Positions 37,722 through 47,759 of a stretch of 64,000 nt of DNA are shown in pieces. Made by a program: the position numbers and the translations under genes. Origin of the DNA: Pseudomonas putida (GTDB lineage Bacteria; Pseudomonadota; Gammaproteobacteria; Pseudomonadales; Pseudomonadaceae). The notes beneath the pieces were generated by a model. That model saw nothing but the letters and a program-made list of their open reading frames with translations, did no database searches and had not been told where the DNA came from. The stretch spans positions 310,001 through 374,000 of the forward strand of contig CP163498.1 of the NCBI GenBank assembly GCA_041071465.1, written 5' to 3'. The number at the start of each line of letters is the position of its first letter. Within the stretch, counting starts at the first letter, position 1.

Positions 37722-37738
37722 AGCAACAAAGGTGCCAG
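37722..37738 (-). promoter_or_regulatory. Sigma-54 promoter of fliE operon
   Basis: Minus-strand TGGCAC-CTTTG-TTGCT is a full match to the RpoN consensus TGGCAC-N5-TTGCW, about 62 nt upstream of the fliE ATG. The operon is activated by FleQ in P. aeruginosa. Confidence 0.85.
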
Positions 37739-37764
37739 CCTACAGGGTTCAGGCAACATAGCCC

Positions 37765-37849
37765 TGTGGGAGCGGGTTCACCCGCGAAGAATGCGACACG
37801 GTGTATGGCACCGGCTTCGCCGGTGTTCGCGGGTAAACCCGCTCCCACA
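37765..37849. repeat. REP pair between fleR and fliE
   Basis: GTGGGAGCGGGTTCACCCGC (37767-) and GCGGGTAAACCCGCTCCCAC (37829-37848) are inverted REP units around an ACCGGCTTCGCCGGT hairpin, between the fleR stop and the fliE promoter. Confidence 0.85.
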
Positions 37850-37881
37850 AGGGGCGCACGCGCAGCAGGATGCGGTGTCAA

Positions 37882-39236
<1,355 letters not shown>

Positions 39237-39237
<1 letters not shown>

Positions 39238-40454
39238 TACATGCCCTCCGCCAGTTGCCCGTCGATCAACGGCAGCTCCACCCGCACACAGGTACCACGG
39301 CTAACCTTCGAGCGCAGGCGCAGCGTACCCTGGTGCGCGCGCACCACGGCCTTGACCACGGCCAGGCCCAAGCCGGTACCGGTAGCCTTGGTGGTCAGGA
39401 ACGGCTCGCCCAGGCGGCCGAGCAGGTCGCCATCGATACCACTGCCGGCATCGCTTACACACAGATGCAGGCTGCGCTCGCGGCGGAACAGGTGCACCTT
39501 CAGTCGCGCCGGGCCGTCGCTGGCTTGCAGCGCATTTTCGATCAGGTTGAGCAATGCACCAACCAGGGTGTCGCGGTTGCACAGCAGCTCACCCAGGTGG
39601 CTGTCGCACTGCCAGCGCACGGCGTGCCCTTGCACATGCGCCTGGGCAGCCTGCTGCAGGGCCTGGAACAAGGCTTTTGGCGTGACTCGATCATTCAGCG
39701 GCAGCTCGCCACGGGCGAATACCAGCATGTCGCGCACCTGGTGTTCCAGCTCGTGCAGGCGCTCCTTCAGGGTGCCGGCAAAGCGCTGGCGGGTTTCCGC
39801 GCCCAGCTCTTGCTCGGGATCAGCCAGGTGACTGGCGTAGAGCATCGCCGCCGACAGTGGCGTGCGGATCTGGTGCGCCAGCGAGGCGACCATGCGCCCC
39901 AGCGAAGACAGGCGCTCGTGGCGGGCCAGCTGGTCTTGCAGGCGACGGGTTTCGGTCAGGTCGTTGAGCAACACCAACTGGCCAGGCTCGGCATCCAGCG
40001 AACGGGTGGCGATGGACAGGCGACGGCCGTCGCGCAGCGAGACTTCGTGGCCGTCATCCTTGCGCGGGGCAAAGCTGCGGGCAATCACCTGGCGCCACAA
40101 CTGGCCGACCAGCGGCTCGCCGAGCAGCTCGCAGGCGGCCGGGTTGGCCTCGCGCACCAGGCCCTGACCATCGATCACGATCACCCCGCCAGGCAGCAGG
40201 TCCAACAGGTTCTGCAGGCGGTTGGCCAGGCGTTCCTTTTCGCTCAGTTCATCGATGCGCTGGGCGCTGACCACCGCCAGCTCGCCCTTGAGTTCGCTGA
40301 CCCGGGCTTCGAGCAGGCTGTAGGACTGGCTCAGTTGGCTGGACACCTGGTTGAACAGGGCGAAGGCTTGTTCGACACCCTGGCGGCTGTCCTGCTCGAC
40401 CGGGGTTTGCCCCTGCGGATCGGGGGCTAGGGATACGTGGGCGGCCTGGGGCAT
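39237..40454 (-). CDS. fleS: Flagellar sensor histidine kinase FleS
   Basis: 405 residues, no transmembrane helices. A PAS domain (about 75-165; LLPGGVIVIDGQGLVREANP) is followed by HisKA with His in SLAHQIRTPLSAAMLYASHL and HATPase (NLIENALQAS, GTGLGLAVVKAVVRAHQGTL). FleS is a cytoplasmic kinase that phosphorylates FleR. A strong sigma-54 site lies upstream, consistent with FleQ control. Confidence 0.96.
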
Positions 40455-40507
40455 CTTGCTCTCTCGCGTGGCTGACCGTCATAAAAACGGTGTGTTGCCA
40501 GCGGTGT

Positions 40508-40523
40508 AGCAATAGCCGTGCCG
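40508..40523 (-). promoter_or_regulatory. Sigma-54 promoter of fleSR
   Basis: Minus-strand CGGCAC-GGCTA-TTGCT matches the RpoN consensus core (GGCAC-N5-TTGCT) with only the first T changed, about 54 nt upstream of the fleS ATG. Confidence 0.8.
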
Positions 40524-40570
40524 GAGATGGGGTTTAATGCAGGGCTTGAGATTTGTGGTGGGGCGCAAAT

Positions 40571-40815
40571 CGAGCGCCGCCCGCGCGGCGCTTCGCGGGA
40601 CAAGCCCGCTCCCACATTTGTTGCAACGTGCCGAACCTGTCAGGCCATGGTTGTCAGCCTTGGTGGGATGGCTGTATTTCTGGGTTGGCACTACTGCCGC
40701 TCCACTTGTCTCAAGCCTTGCACCAAGGCTGGCAACGCCTCTCCCACAGGCATGGCCACGTTGCAACAAATGTGGGAGCGGGCTTGTCCCGCGAAGCGCC
40801 GCGCGGACGGCGCTC
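40571..40815. repeat. 245-bp REP module (BIME), copy A
   Basis: The module has a long terminal inverted repeat: CGAGCGCCGCCCGCGCGGCG, then CTTCGCGGGACAAGCCCGCT, CCCACATTTGTTGCAACGTG on the left, mirrored on the right (CACGTTGCAACAAATGTGGG and onward to 40815). The interior begins GTCAGGCCATGGTTGTCAGC. Copy B at 41476-41721 is the same module in opposite orientation. Together they flank the RAYT gene; such layouts are typical substrates of REP-associated transposases. With the fleS promoter this fills the 377-nt gap. Confidence 0.85.
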
Positions 40816-40831
40816 ACCGCGTCCAGATGAC

Positions 40832-41286
40832 TCAGACCCATACGGCGTCCCAATGTGGATAATCACCGACCCTGCTTGCCAACCCCGCCCGCAATGGGTT
40901 GCAAATTACATATTTCGCCACCCTGCGAATGTCTTCCTCTCGCCGAATGGCATGGTCCTGATAGCCCGCTTGCCACACTTTTCGCGCCTCATTCCTCGGT
41001 GATACAACGCATGACTGCTGCGCGACTTAAATCGTCGCATCAAGCTACATAATGTCGAGTCGTTCAGCTGAATCAACCAATGGAGATGGTCCGGCATCAC
41101 AACCCAGGCCAATGACTGACACGCACCTTCGCGCTCAGCCTGCCGAAGTTGCTGAATCACCGCTCGGGCCAGCCAAAAATCCGTGAAGATTCGCTTTCGA
41201 TTATTCGTTACGGTTGTTAACAGATACATGCCGCCGGGCATGGAGAAGCGGCCACGGCGCAAGAGATGGGATTGAGCACGCTCCAT
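40832..41286 (-). pseudogene. REP-associated tyrosine transposase (RAYT, Y1 HUH family), frameshifted
   Basis: The ATG at 41286 follows GAGGA. The protein has the RAYT start (GGMYLLTTVTNNRKRIFTD) and the HUH motif in VVMPDHLHWLI. The original frame stops at 40906, but from the A4 tract at 40979-40982 a shift of one base continues with the conserved C-terminus (VWQAGYQDHAIRREEDIRRV, KYVICNPLRAGLASRVGDYP, HWDAVWV) to a stop at 40832. One lost A would explain it. RAYTs move or maintain REP elements, and matching REP modules flank this gene on both sides. As read it is probably inactive. Confidence 0.8.
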
Positions 41287-41380
41287 GTGGTTTCCTCGCA
41301 CAAAGGTTCAGGAAACATAGGCGCATGCGACGGATTGGAGCACTGAAAAGTATTGCGGGATGTGGGGTGGGTGGGGTGCG

Positions 41381-41504
41381 TATTCGCCTTGACACTTTCT
41401 GCGCCGGTGAGATCGAGCGCCGCCCGCGCGGCGCTTCGCGGGTATTCGCCTTGACACTTTCTGCGCCTGTGAGACCGAGCGCCGCCCGCGCGGCGCTTCG
41501 CGGG
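41381..41504. repeat. 62-bp direct tandem duplication
   Basis: Two adjacent copies, 41381-41442 and 41443-41504, differ at two positions. Each has TATTCGCCTTGACACTTTCT, then GCGCCxGTGAGAxCGAGCGC and the REP arm CGCCCGCGCGGCGCTTCGCG. The second copy runs into REP module B, so the duplication added a partial REP arm beside the module. Confidence 0.8.
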
Positions 41505-41721
41505 ACAAGCCCGCTCCCACATTTGTTGCAACGTGGCCATGCCGGTGGGAGAGGCGTTGCCCGCTTTGGCGGAGTGTTTGGGACCTGCGAGGCGGCGGTA
41601 GCGCCAGCCGGGAAACCGCGTCAAGGCAACAAGGCTGACAACCATGGCCTGATAGGTTCGGCACGTTGCAACAAATGTGGGAGCGGGCTTGCCCCGCGAA
41701 GCGCCGCGCGGGCGGCGCTCG
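41476..41721. repeat. 246-bp REP module (BIME), copy B
   Basis: Same terminal inverted repeat as copy A (outer arms CGAGCGCCGCCCGCGCGGCG and its complement ending at 41721). The interior, read on the minus strand, again contains ATCAGGCCATGGTTGTCAGC and GGCAACGCCTCTCCCACCGG. Orientation is opposite to copy A, so the two modules form an inverted pair about 660 bp apart with the RAYT between. Confidence 0.85.
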
Positions 41722-41768
41722 ATCTAACAGGCACCATCAACGCCAAGCCGAACACCCCGCCCCAACCG

Positions 41769-43244
41769 TCAATCCTCCGCCTGTTCCTCCCCACCTTGGC
41801 GGCTCATGCCGTACTTGCGCATCTTCTCGACCAGGGTGGTACGACGAATGCGCAAACGTTCAGCCGCGCGCGCAACGATACCGTTGGCATCGTCCAGCGC
41901 CTGCTGGATCAGGCCCTGCTCCAGGCTACCCAGGTAGTCCTTCAGGTCCAGGCCTTCAGGTGGCAGCATGGCGTGGTTGCTGAAGTTCGGCGTATGGCCG
42001 TTGATTGCGACGCGCTCTTCCAGGTCGCTGCGCAGGCTGTCGACCATCTGCTCATCTTCGTCATCGACGTAACGGAATTTCTTCGGCAGCTCGGACACGC
42101 CAATCACCCCGTACGGGTGCATGATCGCCATGCGCTCGACCAGGTTGGCCAGCTCGCGAACGTTGCCCGGCCAGCCGTGGCGACACAGCGACATGATCGA
42201 CGCGGAGTTGAAGCGGATGGACCCGCGCTTCTCGTGCTCCATGCGCGAGATCAGCTCATTCATCAGCAGCGGGATGTCTTCCACCCGCTCACGCAGCGGC
42301 GCCATCTCGATGGGGAACACGTTCAGGCGGTAGTACAAGTCTTCGCGGAACGTACCCTCCTCGATCATGGTCTCGAGGTTCTTGTGGGTCGCGGCGATGA
42401 TGCGCACGTCGATGCTCTGGGTCTTGTTGCTGCCCACGCGCTCGAAGGTACGCTCCTGCAACACACGCAGCAGCTTGACCTGCATCGGCAGCGGCATGTC
42501 GCCGATTTCGTCGAGGAACAGGGTGCCGCCGTTGGCCAGTTCGAAACGCCCGGCACGACTGGTGATGGCACCGGTGAAGGCGCCCTTCTCGTGGCCGAAC
42601 AGTTCGCTTTCCAACAGCTCGGCCGGAATAGCGCCGCAGTTCACCGGCACGAACGGCGCTTCGCGGCGCTTGGAATGGTAGTGCAGGTTACGCGCCACCA
42701 CTTCCTTGCCGGTGCCGGACTCACCCAGGATCAGCACACTGGCGTCAGTATCAGCCACCTGCTGCATCATCTGCCGCACATGCTGGATGGCACGGCTGGT
42801 GCCAACCAGGCTGCGGAACAGGTTGGGCTCGCGCTGGCGGCCGCGCTCGCGCGCCTGGTCGTACATCTCGCGGTAGACCTGGGCACGGTGCAGCGAATCC
42901 AGCAGCTGGCTATAGCTTGGCGGCACTTCCAGGTTGGAAAGCACCCGGCGGCGAAGGTCTTCCGGGAACTCCGCAGAAGAAATTTCACCTAAAAGCAGCA
43001 CCGGAAGGAACTCATCCCACGCAGCCACTGTCTTAACGAGCCCAAGGAGGTTGCCCGGAGCGTTCACGGCACCGATGAGCACGCACAGCACTTCGCGACT
43101 CGAAGACAATGGCTCGACCATTTGCTGCCAGTCCTGACTGGAGCAAGCGAGGTTTTCTTCGCCGAGAAAGTTCAGCACCACCGCCAAGTCGCGGCGACGC
43201 GCGCTGTCGTCGTCGATCAGCAGAATCTTGGTTTCACGCCACAT
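41769..43244 (-). CDS. fleQ: Master flagellar regulator FleQ (sigma-54 activator, c-di-GMP-responsive)
   Basis: 491 residues. A FleQ-type receiver-like N-terminus ([20 protein letters not shown]) lacks the usual phosphorylated-Asp loop. The AAA+ domain has Walker [13 protein letters not shown] (about 172-183), GAFTGA, Walker [11 protein letters not shown] and the arginine-rich sensor regions; a C-terminal Fis HTH follows ([20 protein letters not shown]). FleQ turns on flagellar class II genes with RpoN, is restrained by FleN, and switches to exopolysaccharide control on c-di-GMP binding. Confidence 0.97.
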   Translation of the reverse strand: MWRETKILLIDDDSARRRDLAVVLNFLGEENLACSSQDWQQMVEPLSSSREVLCVLIGAVNAPGNLLGLVKTVAAWDEFLPVLLLGEISSAEFPEDLRRRVLSNLEVPPSYSQLLDSLHRAQVYREMYDQARERGRQREPNLFRSLVGTSRAIQHVRQMMQQVADTDASVLILGESGTGKEVVARNLHYHSKRREAPFVPVNCGAIPAELLESELFGHEKGAFTGAITSRAGRFELANGGTLFLDEIGDMPLPMQVKLLRVLQERTFERVGSNKTQSIDVRIIAATHKNLETMIEEGTFREDLYYRLNVFPIEMAPLRERVEDIPLLMNELISRMEHEKRGSIRFNSASIMSLCRHGWPGNVRELANLVERMAIMHPYGVIGVSELPKKFRYVDDEDEQMVDSLRSDLEERVAINGHTPNFSNHAMLPPEGLDLKDYLGSLEQGLIQQALDDANGIVARAAERLRIRRTTLVEKMRKYGMSRQGGEEQAED

Positions 43245-43600
43245 GCAATAGCAACTTCCCTAGTCAATTCTCGGCGCCAAAAGGGCGTATTTACCTCAAA
43301 GCCGACCGGTTGGTCATGTTCTGATGCCGGAAATGGATAAATAGACACTAGTTAAGTCGAAAATCTGTAAAAGTCAATTTTATGGCGCCCGAAAGAGGCG
43401 TTTCGAGTTAACTGAACAGATGGTATACCGAAGCGCTGCTCTTTGCTTAGTCAAACGGGTTCATTTCATCATAAAAAAACGCAACTGACTCCACTTGGCG
43501 CCGGAGCATTGACTCTATCAGCTGACGAGCAGCTGAGAGTTGACGTATGGCAACACCATCCCCCCATGAACGCCTTCCTTACCTTGCTTAATACCCAGGT
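43245..43600. other. fleQ upstream region, 356 nt without a gene
   Basis: AT-richer than its surroundings, as expected for the fleQ control region. TTGACTTTTACAG on the minus strand could serve as a -35, but no good -10 follows at 17 nt. GTCAAT half-sites at 43269 and 43377 resemble half of a FleQ box (GTCAATAAATTGAC). A hairpin-forming stretch at about 43511-43543 (ACTCTATCAGCTG / CAGCTGAGAGT) lies just downstream of fliT and may end its transcript; it has no adjacent T-run. Confidence 0.35.
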
Positions 43601-43957
43601 TCAACGGCGCGAGCCGGAGAATATGCTGTAAACCTTCGCCTGGCTAGTCGCTTTACGGTATTCGGACATTTCCCGGGCGATGGCCTGACGCGCCTCACTT
43701 ACGTCCGCGACCAACGATCGATAGAGTTCCAGCAGGCCTTCGAGATCCTCGCGCACCTGATCACGGTCGATGCCAGACTCGCTCAGCACCGCCTCGACAC
43801 AAGCCCGGCATTCGAGGTCCAACTCGGCGACCGCTTCCCAGTCTTCGCGGGCCAAGGCATCAGCCAGAGCTACGCGAGCGGCGCTGACTCGCTGGGCCAT
43901 GCTCAGCTCAGCAAGCGCCGGCGTAGTGAAACCTGGCTCGTCGGCCGAGGGCTTCAT
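43601..43957 (-). CDS. fliT: Flagellar protein FliT-like chaperone
   Basis: 118 residues, helical (ALAELSMAQRVSAARVALAD, LEGLLELYRSLVADVSEARQ), placed directly after fliS with an ATGA overlap. This is the position and size of FliT, the FliD chaperone. Sequence conservation in the family is low, so the call rests partly on context. Confidence 0.8.
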   Translation of the reverse strand: MKPSADEPGFTTPALAELSMAQRVSAARVALADALAREDWEAVAELDLECRACVEAVLSESGIDRDQVREDLEGLLELYRSLVADVSEARQAIAREMSEYRKATSQAKVYSIFSGSRR

Positions 43958-44352
43958 GGTGCCTCCGCAGCTTGCTGAGCAATGCCATCCCAGCCCATCT
44001 TCAACTCCAGCAGCACCTTGGTCACCTCATCGAGGGCTTTGACGCTGTTGGAACGGTTAGCCTCGACCAGATGGCGGGTCATGAAATCGTACAAACGCGC
44101 ATAGTCGATCGCCAAATCGCCACCCTGTTTGAAGTCCAACGCTTCGCGCAGGCCCGCGATGATGTCCAAAGCCTTGCTGATCAGTTTAGCCTTTTCGAAC
44201 ATTTCACCACGTTCCATGCAGCCGCGCGCCTGGGCGATACGGCTCAAGCCACCTTCCATCAGCAACTGGATCAAGCGGTGCGGAGATGCGTCGTGGATTT
44301 CTGACTGGGTGTTGACGTTGCGGTATTGGCGAAGCGCAGCCATACGATTCAT
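43954..44352 (-). CDS. fliS: Flagellin export chaperone FliS
   Basis: 132 residues with FliS signatures (ALRQYRNVNTQSEIHDASPH, LIQLLMEGGLSRIAQARGCM, YDFMTRHLVEANRSNSVKAL). It binds the flagellin C-terminus before export. I chose the ATG at 44352 preceded by AGGGG; an upstream in-frame reading adds residues without family similarity. Confidence 0.95.
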   Translation of the reverse strand: MNRMAALRQYRNVNTQSEIHDASPHRLIQLLMEGGLSRIAQARGCMERGEMFEKAKLISKALDIIAGLREALDFKQGGDLAIDYARLYDFMTRHLVEANRSNSVKALDEVTKVLLELKMGWDGIAQQAAEAP

Positions 44353-44410
44353 TGTAGTGCCCCTGTGGAATTTTTTGGCGATGGTCGCCACTGAACATTG
44401 TATCGACATC

Positions 44411-44433
44411 GAGGGGGCTTTCTTTACCCCCTC
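44411..44433 (-). terminator. Hairpin between fliD and fliS
   Basis: GAGGGGG (44411-44417) and CCCCCTC (44427-44433) form a 7-bp GC-rich stem with a 9-nt loop in the 98-nt fliD-fliS gap. It lacks a T-run downstream, so it more likely attenuates or stabilises than fully terminates. Confidence 0.4.
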
Positions 44434-44450
44434 GGAGTCAATGCCCGCGT

Positions 44451-45848
44451 TCAGTCGTCGGAGCTAGCATTGTTCAAGGCGTTCAGGGTGGTCATCACAC
44501 TGTCGCTCGTAGCCGTTAGCTGCGCTACGAGGGTATCCATCGCGTTGTACTTGGCGTACATGGTCGCCTCGTATTTTTCAATGCGGCGATCGAGATTGGT
44601 CTGCTGCTTGCTCAGATTCGACAGGGTGTCGTTCAGCGAGTCGGTGCGCTGGTCCAGCAGGCCGTCGTCATCGGCATAGATATCCAACGACGTGGACATG
44701 CGGGTCAGCAGGCCATTGGTGCCGGTGAAGAAGCCCTCGACAGAGGCTGCGTTTTTTTCCAGCGCCGCTTCCAATTCGTCATCATCGATGGACAGCGTGC
44801 CATCGTTCTGGGTGGAGACGCCCAGCTGTGACAACAGCTTGATGGTGCCGCCGTCGCCGGAGTTACTGATCAGTTGGTTACGCAGACCGCTGACGATGTT
44901 ACGTACGGTCGAGTCGCTGGTCAGCGCGGCCGCCGTGGTAGTGGCATTGCCGTCGTCATCGGTGCTGGAGGTCACGGTGGTCAAGGTCTTGATGGTGGAC
45001 ATCAAGGAGTTGTATGAGTCAACGAACGAGGTGATCGACTCTTTTAGGCCGTCAGTGTTGGTATCGACGGTGATGGTCGCCTTGCTGTCGTCTTCCAGCA
45101 GGGTGAACTCGACTCCACTGATGGCGGTGGTGATTTCGTTGGTGGAGCTCTTCATCGACAGGCCGTCGATGGTGTAGACCGCATCGGCAGCAGGGGCTAC
45201 AACATAGCCGCCAGCAGTATCGGACGCCTGGGTGTTCACACCATCGATCTTCAGCGACTCAAGCGTGGTCGAACTGGTGCTGAGACTTATATCAGTACCT
45301 TCACCCGTGGTCGCGGAACTCAGCACTAGGCGCTGACCTTCGGAGTCAGAGATGATATTGGCAGTGATACCACTGTCTTTGAGCTGAGTATTGATGCTGT
45401 CCCGGATATCCGACAGGGTGGCACCGCTTGCGACCTTGATGGTCGTTGGCGAACCGGAGCCCTGGGTAATCGTGAACGTACCGGCTCCGAAAGTAGTACC
45501 GGTGGAAACATACTGCGTCGCGACCTTGGAGCTGGTGGCGATCGAAGTTGTCTTGATGACGTAAGTGCCTGAAGCCGCACCGGCGCCAACCTTGGCAGTG
45601 AGCGCTTCCTCATTGGACGATTTGGCGGTCATGCCGGTGAACGAGCTGTTCTCAGCCAAGTCTTCCATAGACTTTTGGAACTTCTCCAGCGCGCTTTTCA
45701 GCGTACCGATAGCCGACAGACTCGTAGTGGCCTTGGTCGTTGCCTTATCGATCTGGCTTTGCTTCGGCGCCTTTTGCGCCGAGACCAGGGCAGAGACGAT
45801 CGAGTCGATGTCGATGCCGGACCCGACTCCGTTAACGGAAGTGCCCAT
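44451..45848 (-). CDS. fliD: Flagellar filament cap protein FliD
   Basis: 465 residues. N-terminal D0 coiled-coil region (TSVNGVGSGIDIDSIVSALV, SQIDKATTKATTSLSAIGTL) and matching C-terminal region (LSNLSKQQTNLDRRIEKYEA, YAKYNAMDTLVAQLTATSDS), with a variable Ser/Thr/Ala-rich middle. FliD caps the filament and guides flagellin assembly; in P. aeruginosa it also binds mucin. It is followed by fliS and fliT. Confidence 0.96.
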   Translation of the reverse strand: MGTSVNGVGSGIDIDSIVSALVSAQKAPKQSQIDKATTKATTSLSAIGTLKSALEKFQKSMEDLAENSSFTGMTAKSSNEEALTAKVGAGAASGTYVIKTTSIATSSKVATQYVSTGTTFGAGTFTITQGSGSPTTIKVASGATLSDIRDSINTQLKDSGITANIISDSEGQRLVLSSATTGEGTDISLSTSSTTLESLKIDGVNTQASDTAGGYVVAPAADAVYTIDGLSMKSSTNEITTAISGVEFTLLEDDSKATITVDTNTDGLKESITSFVDSYNSLMSTIKTLTTVTSSTDDDGNATTTAAALTSDSTVRNIVSGLRNQLISNSGDGGTIKLLSQLGVSTQNDGTLSIDDDELEAALEKNAASVEGFFTGTNGLLTRMSTSLDIYADDDGLLDQRTDSLNDTLSNLSKQQTNLDRRIEKYEATMYAKYNAMDTLVAQLTATSDSVMTTLNALNNASSDD

Positions 45849-45943
45849 TGCTCAGGCTCCCTATTAAAATTTGGCGCTTAGCGCTGCTCAGTGGCGGATT
45901 CATGACGTATGGCCCGTTGACATACAAGATCCGCGCCACTCCC

Positions 45944-46294
45944 TTAAGCCATGTCGTTGAACAACAATCCGTCGGCTTCTTTCAGACTCTGCGCCAACTT
46001 CAGCGCGACCTCCGACGGAATCTGCCGAATCACCTCACCCGTGTCGCTCGCCACGACCTTGACCACGGTTTGGCCTGAGCCTTCATCGATGGAAAAGTCG
46101 AGGTTGCGATGGGATGACTCAGACATCTTCTGCAGGCTTTCGACAGCCTGTGCCAGTGTCTGGATGACTGCTTCCGAAGCGCCCTTCTCAGCATCGTTCG
46201 CGACGGGAGTATCTGCTCGCCCTTGAGCGGAGCCGACCGAAGCCGCGCCGGCCAGATTGCCTGAGGCTGAATTCACATTGAGATTCATGTCCAT
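45944..46294 (-). CDS. flaG: FlaG protein
   Basis: 116 residues with the FlaG domain at the C-terminus (RNLDFSIDEGSGQTVVKVVA, TGEVIRQIPSEVALKLAQSL). FlaG limits filament length in some bacteria. It lies between fliC and fliD as usual in Pseudomonas. Confidence 0.94.
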   Translation of the reverse strand: MDMNLNVNSASGNLAGAASVGSAQGRADTPVANDAEKGASEAVIQTLAQAVESLQKMSESSHRNLDFSIDEGSGQTVVKVVASDTGEVIRQIPSEVALKLAQSLKEADGLLFNDMA

Positions 46295-46321
46295 GGATCA
46301 CATCCCTCAAACCGGAAGCAA

Positions 46322-46344
46322 GAAAGGGCGCAAGGCGCCCTTTC
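46322..46344 (-). terminator. Hairpin terminator of fliC
   Basis: GAAAGGGCGC (46322-46331) and GCGCCCTTTC (46335-46344) pair perfectly around AAG, 25 nt after the fliC stop and upstream of flaG on the minus strand. A short T-run in the stem base (TTTCTTGC) follows. It separates the abundant flagellin transcript from flaG-fliDST. Confidence 0.75.
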
Positions 46345-46368
46345 TCATCTTTAGCCGTTAGGCCGGTA

Positions 46369-47502
46369 TTACTGCAGCAGCTTCAGAACGGCGGAAGGCA
46401 GCTGGTTGGCCTGGGCCAGAACAGCGGTAGCGGCGGACTGCAGAGTCTGCTGCTTAGTCATCTCGGCAGTTTCGGCCGCGAAGTCGACGTCCTGGATGGT
46501 CGAGAGCGCAGCAGTGGCGCTTTCGGCGACGTTCTGCAGGTTGGAAATAGTGCTGTCCAGACGGTTCTGGATGGCACCCAGAGCCGAACGCTGGGTGTCG
46601 ATTTGCTTCAGGGCGGCGTCGATGACCTGGGTGGACTGCTGGGCAGACGCAGCGTTGGAGATATTCAGATCCTGAACGGTGAAGGAAGTGGTATCTACTG
46701 AAGTAACAGCAGTAGTGGCTGTTGCAGAACCGATGGCGCTAACAGTTGCAATGTTGTCACCCGAGGTCAGTACGATCCCAGTACCATCTTCATCCAGTAC
46801 GGCAGTCACGCCACTGACGTTGGTGTTGATCGCGCTAACAACATCCGAAATGCTCGAACCGGAGGCGATGACGATTTCCACATCACCGATAGTGATGTTC
46901 GCAGAGCTCATTACAGCACCGGTGCTTGCGATAACACCAGACATCGACAGCGTTGCCAACGAAGCATTGCCCTTGAGCGCTTTGGCGCCCATGTCGCTCA
47001 GGGTGAACGAAACGGTTTCGTTGGCGTTGGCGCCTACTTGGAAGGTCAAAGTACCAGAGTTACCGGCAGTGCCATCCAGCAGGTTGATACCGGAGTTACC
47101 GCCACCGAAGGTAGTGGTCTTGGAGATGCGGGTCAGCTCTGCGGTCAGGGATTTGAACTCTTGGTTCAGCGCGGTCTGGTCTTCGGAGCTGTTCGAGCCG
47201 TTGGCCGACTGCAGGGACAGTTCACGCATACGCTGCAGAATCGAGGTTGACTCCTGCAGCGCGCCTTCAGCAGCGGTAGCGATGGAGTTAGCGTCCTGCG
47301 CGTTCTTGATTGCAACGTTCAAGCCGTTGGTCTGACTGGTCAGACGGTTGGAAATCTGCGAACCCGCTGCGTCGTCCTTGGCACTATTGATCCGCAGACC
47401 GGTAGACAGACGAGTCATCGAGGTGGTCAGCGAGTCGGACGCTTTGGTCAGGTTCTTTTGAACCGACAGGGAGGCAATGTTGGTGTTGACGGTAAGAGCC
47501 AT
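46369..47502 (-). CDS. fliC: Flagellin FliC
   Basis: 377 residues. The N-terminal D0/D1 ([40 protein letters not shown]) and C-terminal D0/D1 ([32 protein letters not shown]) are conserved; the Ser/Thr-rich middle (about 170-290) is variable and is the likely O-glycosylation area. It forms the filament. I chose the ATG at 47502, the standard MALTVNTN start. A sigma-28 promoter lies at 47599-47625, and glycosyltransferase genes are divergent from it. Confidence 0.97.
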   Translation of the reverse strand: MALTVNTNIASLSVQKNLTKASDSLTTSMTRLSTGLRINSAKDDAAGSQISNRLTSQTNGLNVAIKNAQDANSIATAAEGALQESTSILQRMRELSLQSANGSNSSEDQTALNQEFKSLTAELTRISKTTTFGGGNSGINLLDGTAGNSGTLTFQVGANANETVSFTLSDMGAKALKGNASLATLSMSGVIASTGAVMSSANITIGDVEIVIASGSSISDVVSAINTNVSGVTAVLDEDGTGIVLTSGDNIATVSAIGSATATTAVTSVDTTSFTVQDLNISNAASAQQSTQVIDAALKQIDTQRSALGAIQNRLDSTISNLQNVAESATAALSTIQDVDFAAETAEMTKQQTLQSAATAVLAQANQLPSAVLKLLQ

Positions 47503-47598
47503 GACAATTTCCTTGCAGTAGGCCGAATGGATGTTAAGGGTTCTCCGGCGGGATGGCTGCTCACCGCAGCGGGTTGCCACACAGAACCTTCGTAATGG

Positions 47599-47625
47599 TT
47601 ATCGTCGTCATGGCCAATGGCTTTA
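47599..47625 (-). promoter_or_regulatory. Sigma-28 (FliA) promoter of fliC
   Basis: On the minus strand TAAAG (47625-47621), a 14-nt spacer and GACGATAA (47606-47599) match the FliA consensus TAAAG-N14-GCCGATAA with one change. It lies about 97 nt upstream of the fliC ATG. Confidence 0.85.
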
Positions 47626-47685
47626 GTTTTTTTTTGCCTTTTTAGAAAAACCCAACCTCATCCACAGGTTAACCAACCGCCTGCG

Positions 47686-47701
47686 TGGCCCCTTTCTTGC
47701 T
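47686..47701 (+). promoter_or_regulatory. Candidate sigma-54 promoter of the flagellin glycosyltransferase operon
   Basis: Plus-strand TGGCCC-CTTTC-TTGCT matches TGGCAC-N5-TTGCW with one change and the correct GG-N10-GC spacing, 59 nt upstream of the ATG at 47760. The same TGGCCC variant occurs at the flgF site. Confidence 0.65.
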
Positions 47702-47759
47702 TTGACACCTCTGCGCAGTCAAAACAATGCCACCCATTTGCAAGGTACTAAGGTCCTCC

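Noticed and set aside
43269..43390. FleQ boxes upstream of fleQ
   Set aside because: Only GTCAAT half-sites, with no full GTCAATAAATTGAC dyad; not enough to call a site.
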